From: Bacteroidales bacterium
Lineage (GTDB): Bacteria; Bacteroidota; Bacteroidia; Bacteroidales; UBA932
Direction of reading: 5' to 3'
Assembly (NCBI GenBank): GCA_017620335.1
Contig: JAFZQO010000023.1
Span: forward strand, 62,001 to 126,000
DNA: 64,000 bases
The position numbers were made by a program, and so were the translations under genes. Below the pieces are notes generated by a model. That model ran no database searches, had not been told where the DNA came from, and saw only the letters and a list, made by a program, of their open reading frames with translations. How positions within the stretch are numbered: position 1 is the first letter of the stretch; every line of letters begins with the position of its first letter. Shown here piece by piece: positions 26,732 to 35,676 of the stretch.

Positions 26732-28309
26732 ATGAAACCTTATTACTTTTTGTCCGTACTGCTGTTCCTCGCGGCCGCCTGCCACAAGGAGCCGGCGGAG
26801 GTGCCGGATGTGGAACCGCCCGCCGAGGCCGGGCCGATAGAGTTCGCGGTCTATGTCAAGTACGAGCCACTCATGCAGTATTATTCCGAGACCGATGTGT
26901 ATCCGGTGGATGTCCCCTTCGTCGAGAGCGACAGGATGATGGTCACGGGCGAGGGTATAAGCGGCATCCTGACACTCGACCGCAGCTATTCGTATACCAG
27001 GGGGTACGTGTTCTCCGGCTATCTGGATTATGAAGGGCCGGGGGAGCCTCCGAAGGACCTTGTCCTCGAAGTCAGGCGCGTGAATGAATCATATTCGAAT
27101 GACGGCAGGGACCTTGCTGAGCCGGCCGTGGCCGGCACCATTGAGGAGGCGGTGTACAAATACGGCTGTTACAAAGGTGAATGCACATTCGGCAACCCTT
27201 TCGTGGAGCTTTCGCTTTCCTCGTCTTTCTTCCAGCTGTTCATCTATTGCACGACATCCTTCCCCGACAGCTGGGACAGGAAATACCACCTCATAAATGA
27301 CGACAAGTCGTACGGTCCCTTCGTGCTGGAGGGAGACGGAGGCTACATCAATCCCGTGCTGGTTTTCCCTGAAGGGACGGTGCTTTCAGGCCCGATGCTT
27401 GACTTCGACGGCGTCGCCAGGTTCCCGGTCATGCCTCCACCGGCCACCGTCGCCGGGGAATCGGTCGCCCTTGAGGGCGGCAGGTATTATCTGGATGAGA
27501 TATGGATGCATGACTTGTCGAAGGAAGCGGCTTATGTCACCGGGCGCAAGGTCGTCATCTATCAGTCCGACCATCAGAAACCTGCCGGCAGTCAGATATA
27601 CGTCTGGGACACCATCTACCCTCCGCTTGCGCCCCGCACCGTCTGCCTCAGTAACGTCAATGTCGAGTGCGACCAGGTTCCGATGACCTTGAGGGTGGAC
27701 ACCACTCTCTGGGTTGACGGGGACTGCAGGATCGTTTCCACCGACGGCGGCAACCCTGCCATAAGTGTCGAGGCTCCTTACTCTCTGCACATCCTGGGCG
27801 ACGGAAAGCTTGCCGCCGAGGTCATAGGTGACGGGGAAGGTGGAGCAGGCATCAGCTTCGGCGGGTATGGATACATGGACTCTTGCGGAGACCTGACCAT
27901 AGAGGGTTCCGTCAGCGTGCAGGCGAAAGGGGCTTCCGGTGCTGCCGGCATAGGGACCGGCATCATTGACGCATATCACAATCCCGCCCCTTATTGCGGC
28001 GATATCATCGTCAACACCAAGGGAACAGTTAAGGCTGAAGGAGGCGCAAGGGCCCCGGGTATTGGTCTCGGACGTATCAGGAAGTGTGAGGACCCCTTCA
28101 TCGTCAGCATCGGCGGCATCCTGGTTTCCGGAGGGATCGTCGACGCCACGGGGGGAGGCGAGGATGCCTGTGACATAGGAATACCCGAAGGCGTGGAAAC
28201 CTCCGGGGGTGTAACCGTATCGGAAAATGTCACCTGCGACGGGGTGCACGGCTACCACGTCGCGAAAAGGAAGGGGGACGTCCCCGTCGGATACGACAAG
28301 TCCCTGTAA
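26732..28309 (+). CDS. Surface lipoprotein with beta-helix-like C-terminal repeats
   Basis: A 525-residue protein from the start at 26732, chosen because it opens with a clean lipoprotein signal (MKPYYFLSVLLFLAAAC, Cys17). The open frame begins 48 nt earlier. The N-terminal 280 residues are beta-rich without a motif I recognise. The C-terminal 220 residues look like a parallel beta-helix of the kind seen in Bacteroidales carbohydrate-binding proteins. Loosely repeating segments carry Ala/Pro-Gly-Ile-Gly turns (GAGISFGGYG, AAGIGTGI, APGIGLGR) and alternating valines. No catalytic residues are evident. Surface adhesion or glycan binding is a guess. Confidence 0.65.
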   Translation: MKPYYFLSVLLFLAAACHKEPAEVPDVEPPAEAGPIEFAVYVKYEPLMQYYSETDVYPVDVPFVESDRMMVTGEGISGILTLDRSYSYTRGYVFSGYLDYEGPGEPPKDLVLEVRRVNESYSNDGRDLAEPAVAGTIEEAVYKYGCYKGECTFGNPFVELSLSSSFFQLFIYCTTSFPDSWDRKYHLINDDKSYGPFVLEGDGGYINPVLVFPEGTVLSGPMLDFDGVARFPVMPPPATVAGESVALEGGRYYLDEIWMHDLSKEAAYVTGRKVVIYQSDHQKPAGSQIYVWDTIYPPLAPRTVCLSNVNVECDQVPMTLRVDTTLWVDGDCRIVSTDGGNPAISVEAPYSLHILGDGKLAAEVIGDGEGGAGISFGGYGYMDSCGDLTIEGSVSVQAKGASGAAGIGTGIIDAYHNPAPYCGDIIVNTKGTVKAEGGARAPGIGLGRIRKCEDPFIVSIGGILVSGGIVDATGGGEDACDIGIPEGVETSGGVTVSENVTCDGVHGYHVAKRKGDVPVGYDKSL

Positions 28310-28327
28310 GTCCGTCTCCCTGTCTGT

Positions 28328-29515
28328 CTAGTTGAACAGTCCGGTGTCTATACCTTGGCCCATGACCTCGTAGCCTGAGGCGTTGAGGTGGAGCCAGTCG
28401 TTCTCGAAGAGGAACGCCGGGTTCAGCCTGTCCGGATCTTCCGTGTCGCGCACCATCGCGTCGAAGTCTATCACTCCGTCGAACTCTCCGCCATTGCGGA
28501 TCCACTCGTTCAGGGTTTTGCGGCCTTCCTCGTGGTTGCCCCTGTCATAGCCGTTGCCCTTGAAGGGCGTAACCGTGGCGCCGAAGACCTTGATGCCGCG
28601 CTCATGCGCTTCGCGGATGATGTCCTGCCAGACTTTCTTTACGCCTTCGGCGGTCTCGAGGGCGTCCCATGAGCCGCCTATGTCGTTAACACCTTCAAAG
28701 AGAATGATATATCTCACGCCTTCGTGACCGAAGAGGTCGCGCGCGTAGCGGCTCTGCCCGGTAGGGCCGAGGCCGCCGCGCAGCACGCAGTTGCCGCCCA
28801 GGCCGAAGTTCAGCACCGCTATGTTCTTCCCGTGGGCGAGGAGGCTGCGGGAGAGCTGGTCGGTCCAGCGGTCCTGGCCGTTGGTGGTGGTGCCGCGGCC
28901 GTCGGTGATGGAGTCGCCGAGCACGGCGACGGCCGAGGCCTTCTTTGTCGGAACCACGTCGATGGCGCTGATGGTGTACCAATGGTCGGTCTTTGCGACA
29001 GGGTTGGAGAAGTCGGTGGTGTTGCCTGCGGCTATGTAGGACGTGGTCCTGGAGCCGGGGTGGCTGGTGAGCCTGGTGGAGGATATCTTGCCGTAATGGA
29101 TGGTGACGGCGAGGTTCATCCTCTCCTCAACCTTGAACTTCACCGGGTCGGAAACGACTTCCTCTCCGGGCTTCATATTCACGCCCTTCTTTCCGTTGAA
29201 AGTAAGTGATACAGAACCTTTTTCGTCAATTTCCGGAGAGGCTCCCATGGTCTTGGCGGGGGCTATCTCGATACCGAGGATCTCGGTGTCGTCCTCGTTG
29301 AATATGTTCGACAGGTGTAGGCGCAGCTGCTTTCCGGCTATCGAGACTTGTAGCGTCTGGCGGAAGGAATTGCCAGCCAGGTAGGGCTCCGGTGGATTGT
29401 TGTGGGGTTCGGCGACCTGCAGGGCGGTGGCCCAGGTCGTGACCCAGTCTTTCTTGCATGAACTGAGGCTCAGTGCCGCAGTCAGGACGATTATCGCGTA
29501 AAGTATCTTTCTCAT
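28328..29515 (-). CDS. SGNH/GDSL-type esterase lipoprotein
   Basis: A 395-residue lipoprotein with lipobox SLSSC (Cys20). It has an N-terminal beta domain (WVTTWATALQVAEPHNNPPE) and an SGNH hydrolase with all four blocks: GDSITDG (Ser202 nucleophile), GLGGN (Gly block), GVNDIGG (Asn block) and DWLHLN (catalytic Asp and His near residues 375-380). Enzymes of this build often remove acetyl groups from plant polysaccharides. It starts 6 nt after the GH67 gene, so deacetylation of a glucuronoxylan product is plausible. Exact substrate is inference. It converges with the beta-helix lipoprotein, 18 nt apart. Confidence 0.85.
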   Translation of the reverse strand: MRKILYAIIVLTAALSLSSCKKDWVTTWATALQVAEPHNNPPEPYLAGNSFRQTLQVSIAGKQLRLHLSNIFNEDDTEILGIEIAPAKTMGASPEIDEKGSVSLTFNGKKGVNMKPGEEVVSDPVKFKVEERMNLAVTIHYGKISSTRLTSHPGSRTTSYIAAGNTTDFSNPVAKTDHWYTISAIDVVPTKKASAVAVLGDSITDGRGTTTNGQDRWTDQLSRSLLAHGKNIAVLNFGLGGNCVLRGGLGPTGQSRYARDLFGHEGVRYIILFEGVNDIGGSWDALETAEGVKKVWQDIIREAHERGIKVFGATVTPFKGNGYDRGNHEEGRKTLNEWIRNGGEFDGVIDFDAMVRDTEDPDRLNPAFLFENDWLHLNASGYEVMGQGIDTGLFN

Positions 29516-29521
29516 GGCTCG

Positions 29522-31579
29522 TTATCTTCCGGGTGCTACTGGTCCGCCGCTTGACATGGCTCCTCCGGGGATGAAGCGGCGGTTGGGGACGAGGACGGGA
29601 CGGAGGTTCTCATCGTGCACCGGCATGCCGGCTCGGTCCGAGCGGACTGACTTGGTCATGACCGAGTCGATGGGCATGTTGAGCGGGCGCACCTCCGGGG
29701 GAAGGTCCCTCTTGGAGAACAGCTGGAAATAGCCCACGACGGCGTCGCGCCACCATTCCGCGTCATTGCGCTCGATGGTGAGCTTGCGGGTGACCTCGTC
29801 GAAAATGCTCTGGCTGACATAAGGCTTCAGGCCTGCCCAGGTCTTGCGGAAGGCTTCCACCTCGGAGATTCCGGTGTCGTAGTGCAGGCATATTTCGTCC
29901 CAGATGTCCCTGCCGGAGGAGAGTTTATAATCCCAGGGCACGTGGTGGAACCATAGGAGAAGGTTCTCGGGACAGGTCGCGAGGTCGTTGAACATCGATG
30001 CGAGGGGCTCGTGGTACTGGTCGACGTTGTCGGTGCCCTGGCGGGTGCGGTCGAAGCCGATACCGTCGGGCCCTGCATTGTGGTAGAACGCCGGGGTCCA
30101 GTCACGGCGTGAGCTGGTCTCCCAGGGGCCGGGCCCGTAGTGGGAGCCGGCGAAGATGTGATGGATGCCGAGAGGCATGGTATAGTTGACCGTGGCCTCG
30201 CGAGACTCCATCATGATGTCCCTGACAGGTCCTATGAACTTCCTGTCGAAGGCCTTGGCTGACATGCCCTCAGGCCTGATGAAGGTCTGGCGTATCCACT
30301 CGTCGGCGATTTCCTCTGCGCCGAGGGTCGGATCCCAGGCGAGGCGGCCGAAGAGGTACCAGTTGGACTGGGCGAAGATGTAGCCGGAGAAATTCCTGTC
30401 CTGGCCGGTGTTGGCCACTCCTGCCATTCCCCTGACCATCTTCGCCACCGTCGAGCCTTCGCCGTCGCGGTAGGTGTCGCTGTCCAAGACCTCCTCGTAG
30501 GTTGTTCCGTGATAGACGAGGTGGTTGGAGAATCCGAGGTACTCCTGGGTCAGCTGGAACTCGACCATCATGTTGGTGTTGTACATCCGTCCGAACAGGG
30601 GATTGAAGGGCTCCCGGGCCTGGAAATCGACGGGGCCGTTCTTGATCTGGACTATGACATTGTCCGCGAACTTCCCGTCGAGGGGCTCGAACTCATCCAC
30701 CGCCTGGCTGGCACGGTCGGGGCTGGTCGGGCTGTAGACGAAGGCGCGCCACATCACGATGCCTCCGTACGGGGCAAGCGCCTCAGCGAGCATGTTGGCT
30801 CCGTCGGCGTGCGTGCGGCCGTAGTCCTGCGGGCCGGCCTGGCCCTCGGAATTGGCCTTCACGAGGAAACCTCCGAAGTCGGGGATGGCGGCGTAGATCT
30901 CGGCCGCTTTGTCCTTCCACCACTGGCGGACCTGCGGGTCGAACGGGTCGCCGCTCTTGAGGCCGCTGAGCGTGATGGGACTGGTCCATTTGATTGAAAT
31001 GTAGGTCTTTATGCTGTATTCGCGGAGGATGTCAGCTATCTTTGCCACGCGGGCTATATGTTCCGCGTCGAGCATCAGGGGATTGGAGTTGACGTTGTTG
31101 AGGACCGAGCCGTTGATGCCGACCGAGGCGCAGAGCTGGCCGTAAAGGCGGATGCGCGCCTCCGGGATGTCCGGTGAGGTCCACTCCCACATGGAGGGGC
31201 CGGCGTAACCGCGCTCCACGGAGTCGTCGAGGTTGTCCCAGTGGTTGAGGATGCGGTACTCGTAGTATGGCTCGGAGGAGATGTCGATGCCGGGGCCGGC
31301 CTGGCCTAGGACCTCGGCGCGCTGCAAGGCGTAAATGCCGTAGCGCACGCCGGCCTCGGAACCGCCGGCCACGACGCGCTTGCCGGCCTCGTCGAAGATG
31401 CGGTATCCTTCCTTCGCCAGGTTGCCGTCCACCCGCGTCTCCACAGACGAGAGGATCTCTTCATACGGCCTGGAATTGGCGAGCCAGAGGATGCTGCCGT
31501 CCTGGTCGGAGGGCTTTGGCGCGCTGCAGGACGCCAGGGCCGTCAGGAGGCAGCAGGTGATGATGTGGTAGTTTTTCAT
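29522..31579 (-). CDS. GH67 alpha-glucuronidase
   Basis: A 685-residue lipoprotein (MKNYHIITCCLLTALASC) from the start at 31579. An in-frame ATG 54 nt upstream lies inside mazG and gives no signal peptide. Family GH67 is clear from RILNHWDNLDDSVERGYAG (about 109-127), VKANSEGQAGPQDYGRTHAD (240-259, acid Glu245), NGPVDFQARE (candidate Asp318) and EFQLTQEYLG (candidate Glu346). GH67 enzymes cut terminal (4-O-methyl)glucuronic acid from the non-reducing end of xylo-oligosaccharides by inversion. It lies 23 nt after mazG and 6 nt before the esterase. It is the best clue that the Sus region handles glucuronoxylan. Confidence 0.93.
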   Translation of the reverse strand: MKNYHIITCCLLTALASCSAPKPSDQDGSILWLANSRPYEEILSSVETRVDGNLAKEGYRIFDEAGKRVVAGGSEAGVRYGIYALQRAEVLGQAGPGIDISSEPYYEYRILNHWDNLDDSVERGYAGPSMWEWTSPDIPEARIRLYGQLCASVGINGSVLNNVNSNPLMLDAEHIARVAKIADILREYSIKTYISIKWTSPITLSGLKSGDPFDPQVRQWWKDKAAEIYAAIPDFGGFLVKANSEGQAGPQDYGRTHADGANMLAEALAPYGGIVMWRAFVYSPTSPDRASQAVDEFEPLDGKFADNVIVQIKNGPVDFQAREPFNPLFGRMYNTNMMVEFQLTQEYLGFSNHLVYHGTTYEEVLDSDTYRDGEGSTVAKMVRGMAGVANTGQDRNFSGYIFAQSNWYLFGRLAWDPTLGAEEIADEWIRQTFIRPEGMSAKAFDRKFIGPVRDIMMESREATVNYTMPLGIHHIFAGSHYGPGPWETSSRRDWTPAFYHNAGPDGIGFDRTRQGTDNVDQYHEPLASMFNDLATCPENLLLWFHHVPWDYKLSSGRDIWDEICLHYDTGISEVEAFRKTWAGLKPYVSQSIFDEVTRKLTIERNDAEWWRDAVVGYFQLFSKRDLPPEVRPLNMPIDSVMTKSVRSDRAGMPVHDENLRPVLVPNRRFIPGGAMSSGGPVAPGR

Positions 31580-31602
31580 GATATCATGCTGGTAAGTTAT
31601 TG

Positions 31603-32400
31603 TCAGAGTCCTTTGGACTTGGCTTCGTCCCAAAAGGCGTCCATCTCCTCCATGGTCATGCCGTCGAAACCCCGCCCGTCCTCGCGGACCTTTTTCTCGA
31701 GGTAGTCGAAGCGGCGGCGGAACTTGCTGCAGGTGCGGCTAAGGGCCGCCTCGGGATCGACACCGTAGAGCCTCGCGGCGTTGATGACGGTGAAAAGAAG
31801 GTCGCCGAACTCCAGTTCGAGATCCTTCTCGGTGGGGGCTTCGTCTATCTCGCGGCACTCCTCCTTTACCTTGTCCCAGATCCCCTCCCTGTCCTTCCAG
31901 TCGAAACCGCATCCGCGGGCCTTCTCCTGCATGGACAGGGCCCTGAGCAGGGCTGGCATTGTATCGGGGATGCCGCTCATGACGGTCTTGTTGCCGCCCT
32001 TCTCCTTAGCCTTGACTATCTCCCAGGTGTCGGCGATCTCCCTGGCGGACGGAGCCTCTCCCTCGGGGACGAGGCTGCCGTCCGCACGGAACACGTGCGG
32101 ATGGCGGAAGACCATCTTGTAGCAGACCTTTTCGATGCAGTCGGCTATGTCGAAGTCACCTTTTTCCTGGGCTATCCTGGCGTAGAAGACCATGTGGTAG
32201 AGCAGGTCGCCTATTTCCTTTGCTATGCCCTGGCTGTTGCCTTTCACAATCTCGTCGCTGAGCTCGTAGACCTCCTCCTCGGTCATCGGACGGATGGTCT
32301 CCATCGTCTGTTCTGCATTCCAGGGGCAACGCTCGCGGAGGCTGTCCATTATGTCGAGAAGCCTGCCGAAAGCCTGTATCTTTTCTTCTCTCGTGTGCAT
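31603..32400 (-). CDS. mazG: Nucleoside triphosphate pyrophosphohydrolase MazG
   Basis: A 265-residue protein with two MazG-type helical repeats. The first holds CPWNAEQTMETIRPMTEEEV and the EExxE/ExxD-type metal motifs EEEVYELSD and KEIGDLLYH. The second repeats them as EECREIDE and LEFGDLLFTVINAARL. MazG hydrolyses NTPs to NMP and pyrophosphate, cleaning the pool and lowering ppGpp. It is the first gene of a minus-strand run with GH67 and the esterase (23 and 6 nt gaps), so a housekeeping promoter may drive glycan enzymes. Confidence 0.93.
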   Translation of the reverse strand: MHTREEKIQAFGRLLDIMDSLRERCPWNAEQTMETIRPMTEEEVYELSDEIVKGNSQGIAKEIGDLLYHMVFYARIAQEKGDFDIADCIEKVCYKMVFRHPHVFRADGSLVPEGEAPSAREIADTWEIVKAKEKGGNKTVMSGIPDTMPALLRALSMQEKARGCGFDWKDREGIWDKVKEECREIDEAPTEKDLELEFGDLLFTVINAARLYGVDPEAALSRTCSKFRRRFDYLEKKVREDGRGFDGMTMEEMDAFWDEAKSKGL

Positions 32401-32415
32401 ATCGGATGATTTCTA

Positions 32416-32443
32416 CAAAATTACAAAAAAGATAGTATCTTTG
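32416..32443. promoter_or_regulatory. Divergent promoter boxes of mazG and the CoA-transferase gene
   Basis: CAAAATTA at 32416-32423 reads TAATTTTG on the minus strand, 16 nt before the mazG start at 32400. TATCTTTG at 32436-32443 faces the CoA-transferase start at 32469. Both match TAnnTTTG. Neither has a clear -33 TTTG. Confidence 0.5.
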
Positions 32444-32468
32444 CACTCCCGCTATAACTAATACTGTA

Positions 32469-33770
32469 ATGAAAGGAATCAGATTCGTATCCGCCGACGA
32501 GGCAGTCAGCCACATCAAGTCCCACAGCCACATACATCTCAGCAGCGTGGCCAGCGTCCCGCATATCCTTATCCAGGCCCTGTGCCGCAGGGCTGACGCC
32601 GGCGATGTCGAGGACCTGCATTTCCATCATTTCCATACGGAGGGCCCGGCTCCCTATTCCGAGCCGCGCTATGAAGGCATATTCTTCGAGCAGGGATTCT
32701 TCGTCGGTCCCAACGTCCGCGCCAACGTCAACGCCGGCTATGCCGACTATCTCCCGGTGCATCTCGGCGAGAGCCAGAAGCTCTACCGCGACGGCTTCAT
32801 CAAGCTCGGAGCGGCATTGGTCAATGTCTCCAGGCCGGATGCCAACGGGATGGTGTCCCTGGGCACTTCCGTCGACTGCTCCGTCGCGGCCGTCGAGACC
32901 GCCGAACTCGTAATCGGTGTGATCAACCCCAACGTCCCTTACGCCCACGGCGATCTTGTGTCCCTCGACCGCTTCGACTACCTGGTCGAGGACGACACGC
33001 TGCTCGTCACCGCCAATTTCGCGGAGCCGACCCCGACCGAGGTCCTGATCGGAAAGAACTGCGCCGCCCTCGTGGATGACGGCGATTGCATCCAGATGGG
33101 CATCGGAGCCCTGCCGAACGCCCTTGCGGCCCAGCTCGGAGGACACAAGAACCTCGGCCTGCATACCGAGATGTTCGCCGACGGCCTGCTGCGCCTGATC
33201 AAGTCGGGAGTCATCAACGGCGCCTGCAAGAAGATCGACACCGGCAAGGTCGTGGCCTCGTTCCTGCTTGGCAGCCAGGATGTATACTCGTTCATCGACG
33301 ACAATCCCGACGTCCTAATGAAGGACATCGCTTATACCAACGACCCGTGGGTCATCGCTCAGAACCCTCACATGAAGGCCATCAACTCCGCCACGGAGGT
33401 GGACTTCACCGGCCAGATCAGCGCGGACTCCATCGGCACGCGCATCTTCTCCGGCACCGGAGGACAGCTTGAGTTCGTCAAGGGCGCTACCATGTCCAAG
33501 GGTGGAAAATCCATCACGGCCTTCGCCTCCCGTACCAACAAGGGGAAGAACAAGATCGTGTCGTTCCTCAATCCCGGTGCCGGAGTGGTTACTCCGCGCG
33601 CCGACGCGCACTGGATCGTCACCGAGTACGGCGCCGTCGACCTCTACGGCAAGTCCCTTCAGGAGAGGGCGAAGCTCATGATCAGCATCGCCCACCCGGA
33701 CGACCGCGAGATGCTCGACCGCCAGGCATTCGAACGCTTCGGCCCTCACTGGCACAACTTCAGCATCTGA
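32469..33770 (+). CDS. Acetyl-CoA hydrolase/transferase family CoA-transferase
   Basis: A 433-residue protein of the Cat1/AbfT (4-hydroxybutyrate or butyryl CoA:acetate CoA-transferase) family. It carries the catalytic glutamate in LGLHTEMFADG (about 235-245), the glycine-rich block MGIGALPNALAA and the C-terminal FSGTGGQLEFVKGA and FLNPGAGVVTPR. Such enzymes move CoA between acyl-CoA and acetate in fermentation. Substrate (acetate with butyrate, succinate or 4-hydroxybutyrate) cannot be fixed from motifs. No butyrate or 4-hydroxybutyrate genes are adjacent. It is followed 11 nt later by tcdA. Confidence 0.87.
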   Translation: MKGIRFVSADEAVSHIKSHSHIHLSSVASVPHILIQALCRRADAGDVEDLHFHHFHTEGPAPYSEPRYEGIFFEQGFFVGPNVRANVNAGYADYLPVHLGESQKLYRDGFIKLGAALVNVSRPDANGMVSLGTSVDCSVAAVETAELVIGVINPNVPYAHGDLVSLDRFDYLVEDDTLLVTANFAEPTPTEVLIGKNCAALVDDGDCIQMGIGALPNALAAQLGGHKNLGLHTEMFADGLLRLIKSGVINGACKKIDTGKVVASFLLGSQDVYSFIDDNPDVLMKDIAYTNDPWVIAQNPHMKAINSATEVDFTGQISADSIGTRIFSGTGGQLEFVKGATMSKGGKSITAFASRTNKGKNKIVSFLNPGAGVVTPRADAHWIVTEYGAVDLYGKSLQERAKLMISIAHPDDREMLDRQAFERFGPHWHNFSI

Positions 33771-33781
33771 CGGTTCCGACT

Positions 33782-34498
33782 ATGGAAAACTGGCAGGAAA
33801 GGACGGCAATGCTCCTCGGGGAGGAGGGGGCGGCGAAGCTGCGCGACGCGCACGTCTCCGTGATCGGCGTCGGAGGCGTCGGGGGCTTCGCGGCCGAGAC
33901 GCTTGCCCGCGCCGGCGTCGGCCACCTGCTGGCGCTTGACTCCGACATTATTTCCGAAACCAACCGCAACCGCCAGATCCTGGCCCTGTCTTCCACGGTA
34001 GGCCGTTCCAAATGCGACGTCTTGCGTGAGCGCCTGCTCGACATAAATCCTGAGATCGAGCTGGTTACGGTCCCGGAATACATCACGGAGGAGAATATCG
34101 CCACGCTCCTTGACCCTTACAGGATAGACTTCCTGGTCGATGCCATCGACACCCTGAGTCCCAAGATCTGCCTCATCCAGTACTGCCTGAAGAGGGGAGT
34201 GCCTATGGTCTCGTCGATGGGCGCCGGCGCCAAACTCGACGCCACGGCCGTGCGCGTCGCGGACATAGCGCAGACGCGCATGTGTCCGCTGGCGCACATG
34301 CTCCGTAAGCGCCTCCACAAACTCGGAATCTTCACCGGTTTCGACGCGGTGTTCTCCGTGGAGGAACCCCGGCGCTCTTCCGTCGTGCTGGAGGAGAGCC
34401 GGAACAAGAAGTCACAGGTGGGTACCATATCCTATCTCCCGTCCGTTTTCGGCGCAGTCTGCGCCCAGGTCGCCATCCGCCGGATAGTGGGAATCTAG
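33782..34498 (+). CDS. tcdA: tRNA threonylcarbamoyladenosine dehydratase
   Basis: A 238-residue E1-like adenylating enzyme of the ThiF/MoeB group. It has the nucleotide-binding loop VIGVGGVGGFAAETLARAG, the ETNRNRQ motif, the DAIDTLSPK block and MVSSMGAGAKLD typical of TcdA (CsdL). TcdA cyclises t6A37 in tRNAs to the hydantoin form using ATP. The length (E. coli enzyme about 268) and motif order fit. It is probably cotranscribed with the CoA-transferase gene 11 nt upstream, with no obvious functional link. Confidence 0.9.
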   Translation: MENWQERTAMLLGEEGAAKLRDAHVSVIGVGGVGGFAAETLARAGVGHLLALDSDIISETNRNRQILALSSTVGRSKCDVLRERLLDINPEIELVTVPEYITEENIATLLDPYRIDFLVDAIDTLSPKICLIQYCLKRGVPMVSSMGAGAKLDATAVRVADIAQTRMCPLAHMLRKRLHKLGIFTGFDAVFSVEEPRRSSVVLEESRNKKSQVGTISYLPSVFGAVCAQVAIRRIVGI

Positions 34499-34509
34499 AA
34501 GATTTTTAC

Positions 34510-34517
34510 TATCTTTG
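34510..34517 (+). promoter_or_regulatory. -7 box of the GNAT-like gene
   Basis: TATCTTTG, 20 nt before the ATG at 34538 and 12 nt past the tcdA stop, matches TAnnTTTG. The -33 box is not recognisable. Confidence 0.45.
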
Positions 34518-34537
34518 CAGACTTTTTGTATTGAACC

Positions 34538-35659
34538 ATGTCCAGTTACCATATAGTTGAAGTCACATCCCGCCGGGACCTGATGCGTTTCATCAAGTTC
34601 CCGGACCGCCTGTACAAGGACTGCCCGCAGTATGTCCCTGCGCTGCATTCCGACCAGGTCAACTCGCTTACGAAAGTATCGACGCTGAAGTACTGTAAGC
34701 GCCGGATGTGGATGGTCCTGGACGGGGAGAAGGTCGTCGGCCGCATCTGCGGCATGATCAATCCCCGCTACAACGAACTGTACGGCAAGAAACGCGCTCG
34801 TTTCGGCTGGTTCGACACCATCAACGACATCGAGGTGGCGCGCCTGCTCCTCGGCACCGCCGAGGCCTGGGCGAAGGGGGAGGGGATGACCGAGATCCAC
34901 GGCCCTCTCTACTACAACACCCTTGGAAAGCAGGGGATGCTGGTGGAGGGCTTCCAGAACATTCCGCCCTTCAACTGCATCTACAACTTCCCTTACTACA
35001 ACGACCTGGTGACCGCCCTCGGCTTCACCAAGGAGTGCGACTGGGTACAGTACGACGTCGCCGCCAACCATGACATCCCTGAGAAGACCGAGAGGGTGGC
35101 GAACATTGTCATGCAGCGCTACAACCTGCATACGGGCAGCATGAACAAGCTGAAGAAGGATCCTGAGAAGGTCCGCTACTTCTTCAAGGTCTACAACGAG
35201 AGCTTCTCGTCCGCTGTTTACAACTTCATTCCTTTCACCGACGAGGAGATAGAGGAGGAGGCGAAAGTGTCCCTGAGGTTCGTCTCGGACAAGACCAGCA
35301 CCCTGCTGCTGGACGAGAACGACAACGTCGTGGCCTTCGGCATCTCGTTCCCGTCCATCTCCAAGGCCCTCCAGAAGGCTAAGGGGCACCTTTTCCCCTT
35401 CGGATGGATCCATCTCCTTCGAGCCCTGCACGACTACGAGACCTGCGACCTGATGATCAACGGCGCTGTGCCGGAGTGGCAGAACAAGGGCGTGTCGGCC
35501 GTTTACTACAAGGACATGTCGGTGAAGGCGAAGAAGATAGGTAACATACACGCCATCACCAATCCCCAGATCGAGACCAACAGCGCGGTCAACATCTGGA
35601 GCAGCTATGACAACGAGCCTTTCATGCGCCGCCGCTGCTATTTGAAACAAATTGATTAA
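34538..35659 (+). CDS. GNAT-fold protein of unknown function
   Basis: A 373-residue soluble protein. Its N-terminal start (YHIVEVTSRRDLMRFIKFPD) and blocks such as GRICGMINPRYNE, HGPLYYNTLGKQGMLVEGF and the C-terminal GAVPEWQNKGVSAVYYKDM resemble a widespread bacterial family annotated only as N-acetyltransferase-like, with two GNAT-like halves. The last block resembles a degenerate acyl-CoA loop (Q-N-K-G-V-S-A). No substrate is known to me. It is followed 17 nt later by prfA. Confidence 0.55.
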   Translation: MSSYHIVEVTSRRDLMRFIKFPDRLYKDCPQYVPALHSDQVNSLTKVSTLKYCKRRMWMVLDGEKVVGRICGMINPRYNELYGKKRARFGWFDTINDIEVARLLLGTAEAWAKGEGMTEIHGPLYYNTLGKQGMLVEGFQNIPPFNCIYNFPYYNDLVTALGFTKECDWVQYDVAANHDIPEKTERVANIVMQRYNLHTGSMNKLKKDPEKVRYFFKVYNESFSSAVYNFIPFTDEEIEEEAKVSLRFVSDKTSTLLLDENDNVVAFGISFPSISKALQKAKGHLFPFGWIHLLRALHDYETCDLMINGAVPEWQNKGVSAVYYKDMSVKAKKIGNIHAITNPQIETNSAVNIWSSYDNEPFMRRRCYLKQID

Positions 35660-35676
35660 CAAATAACTACCATATC

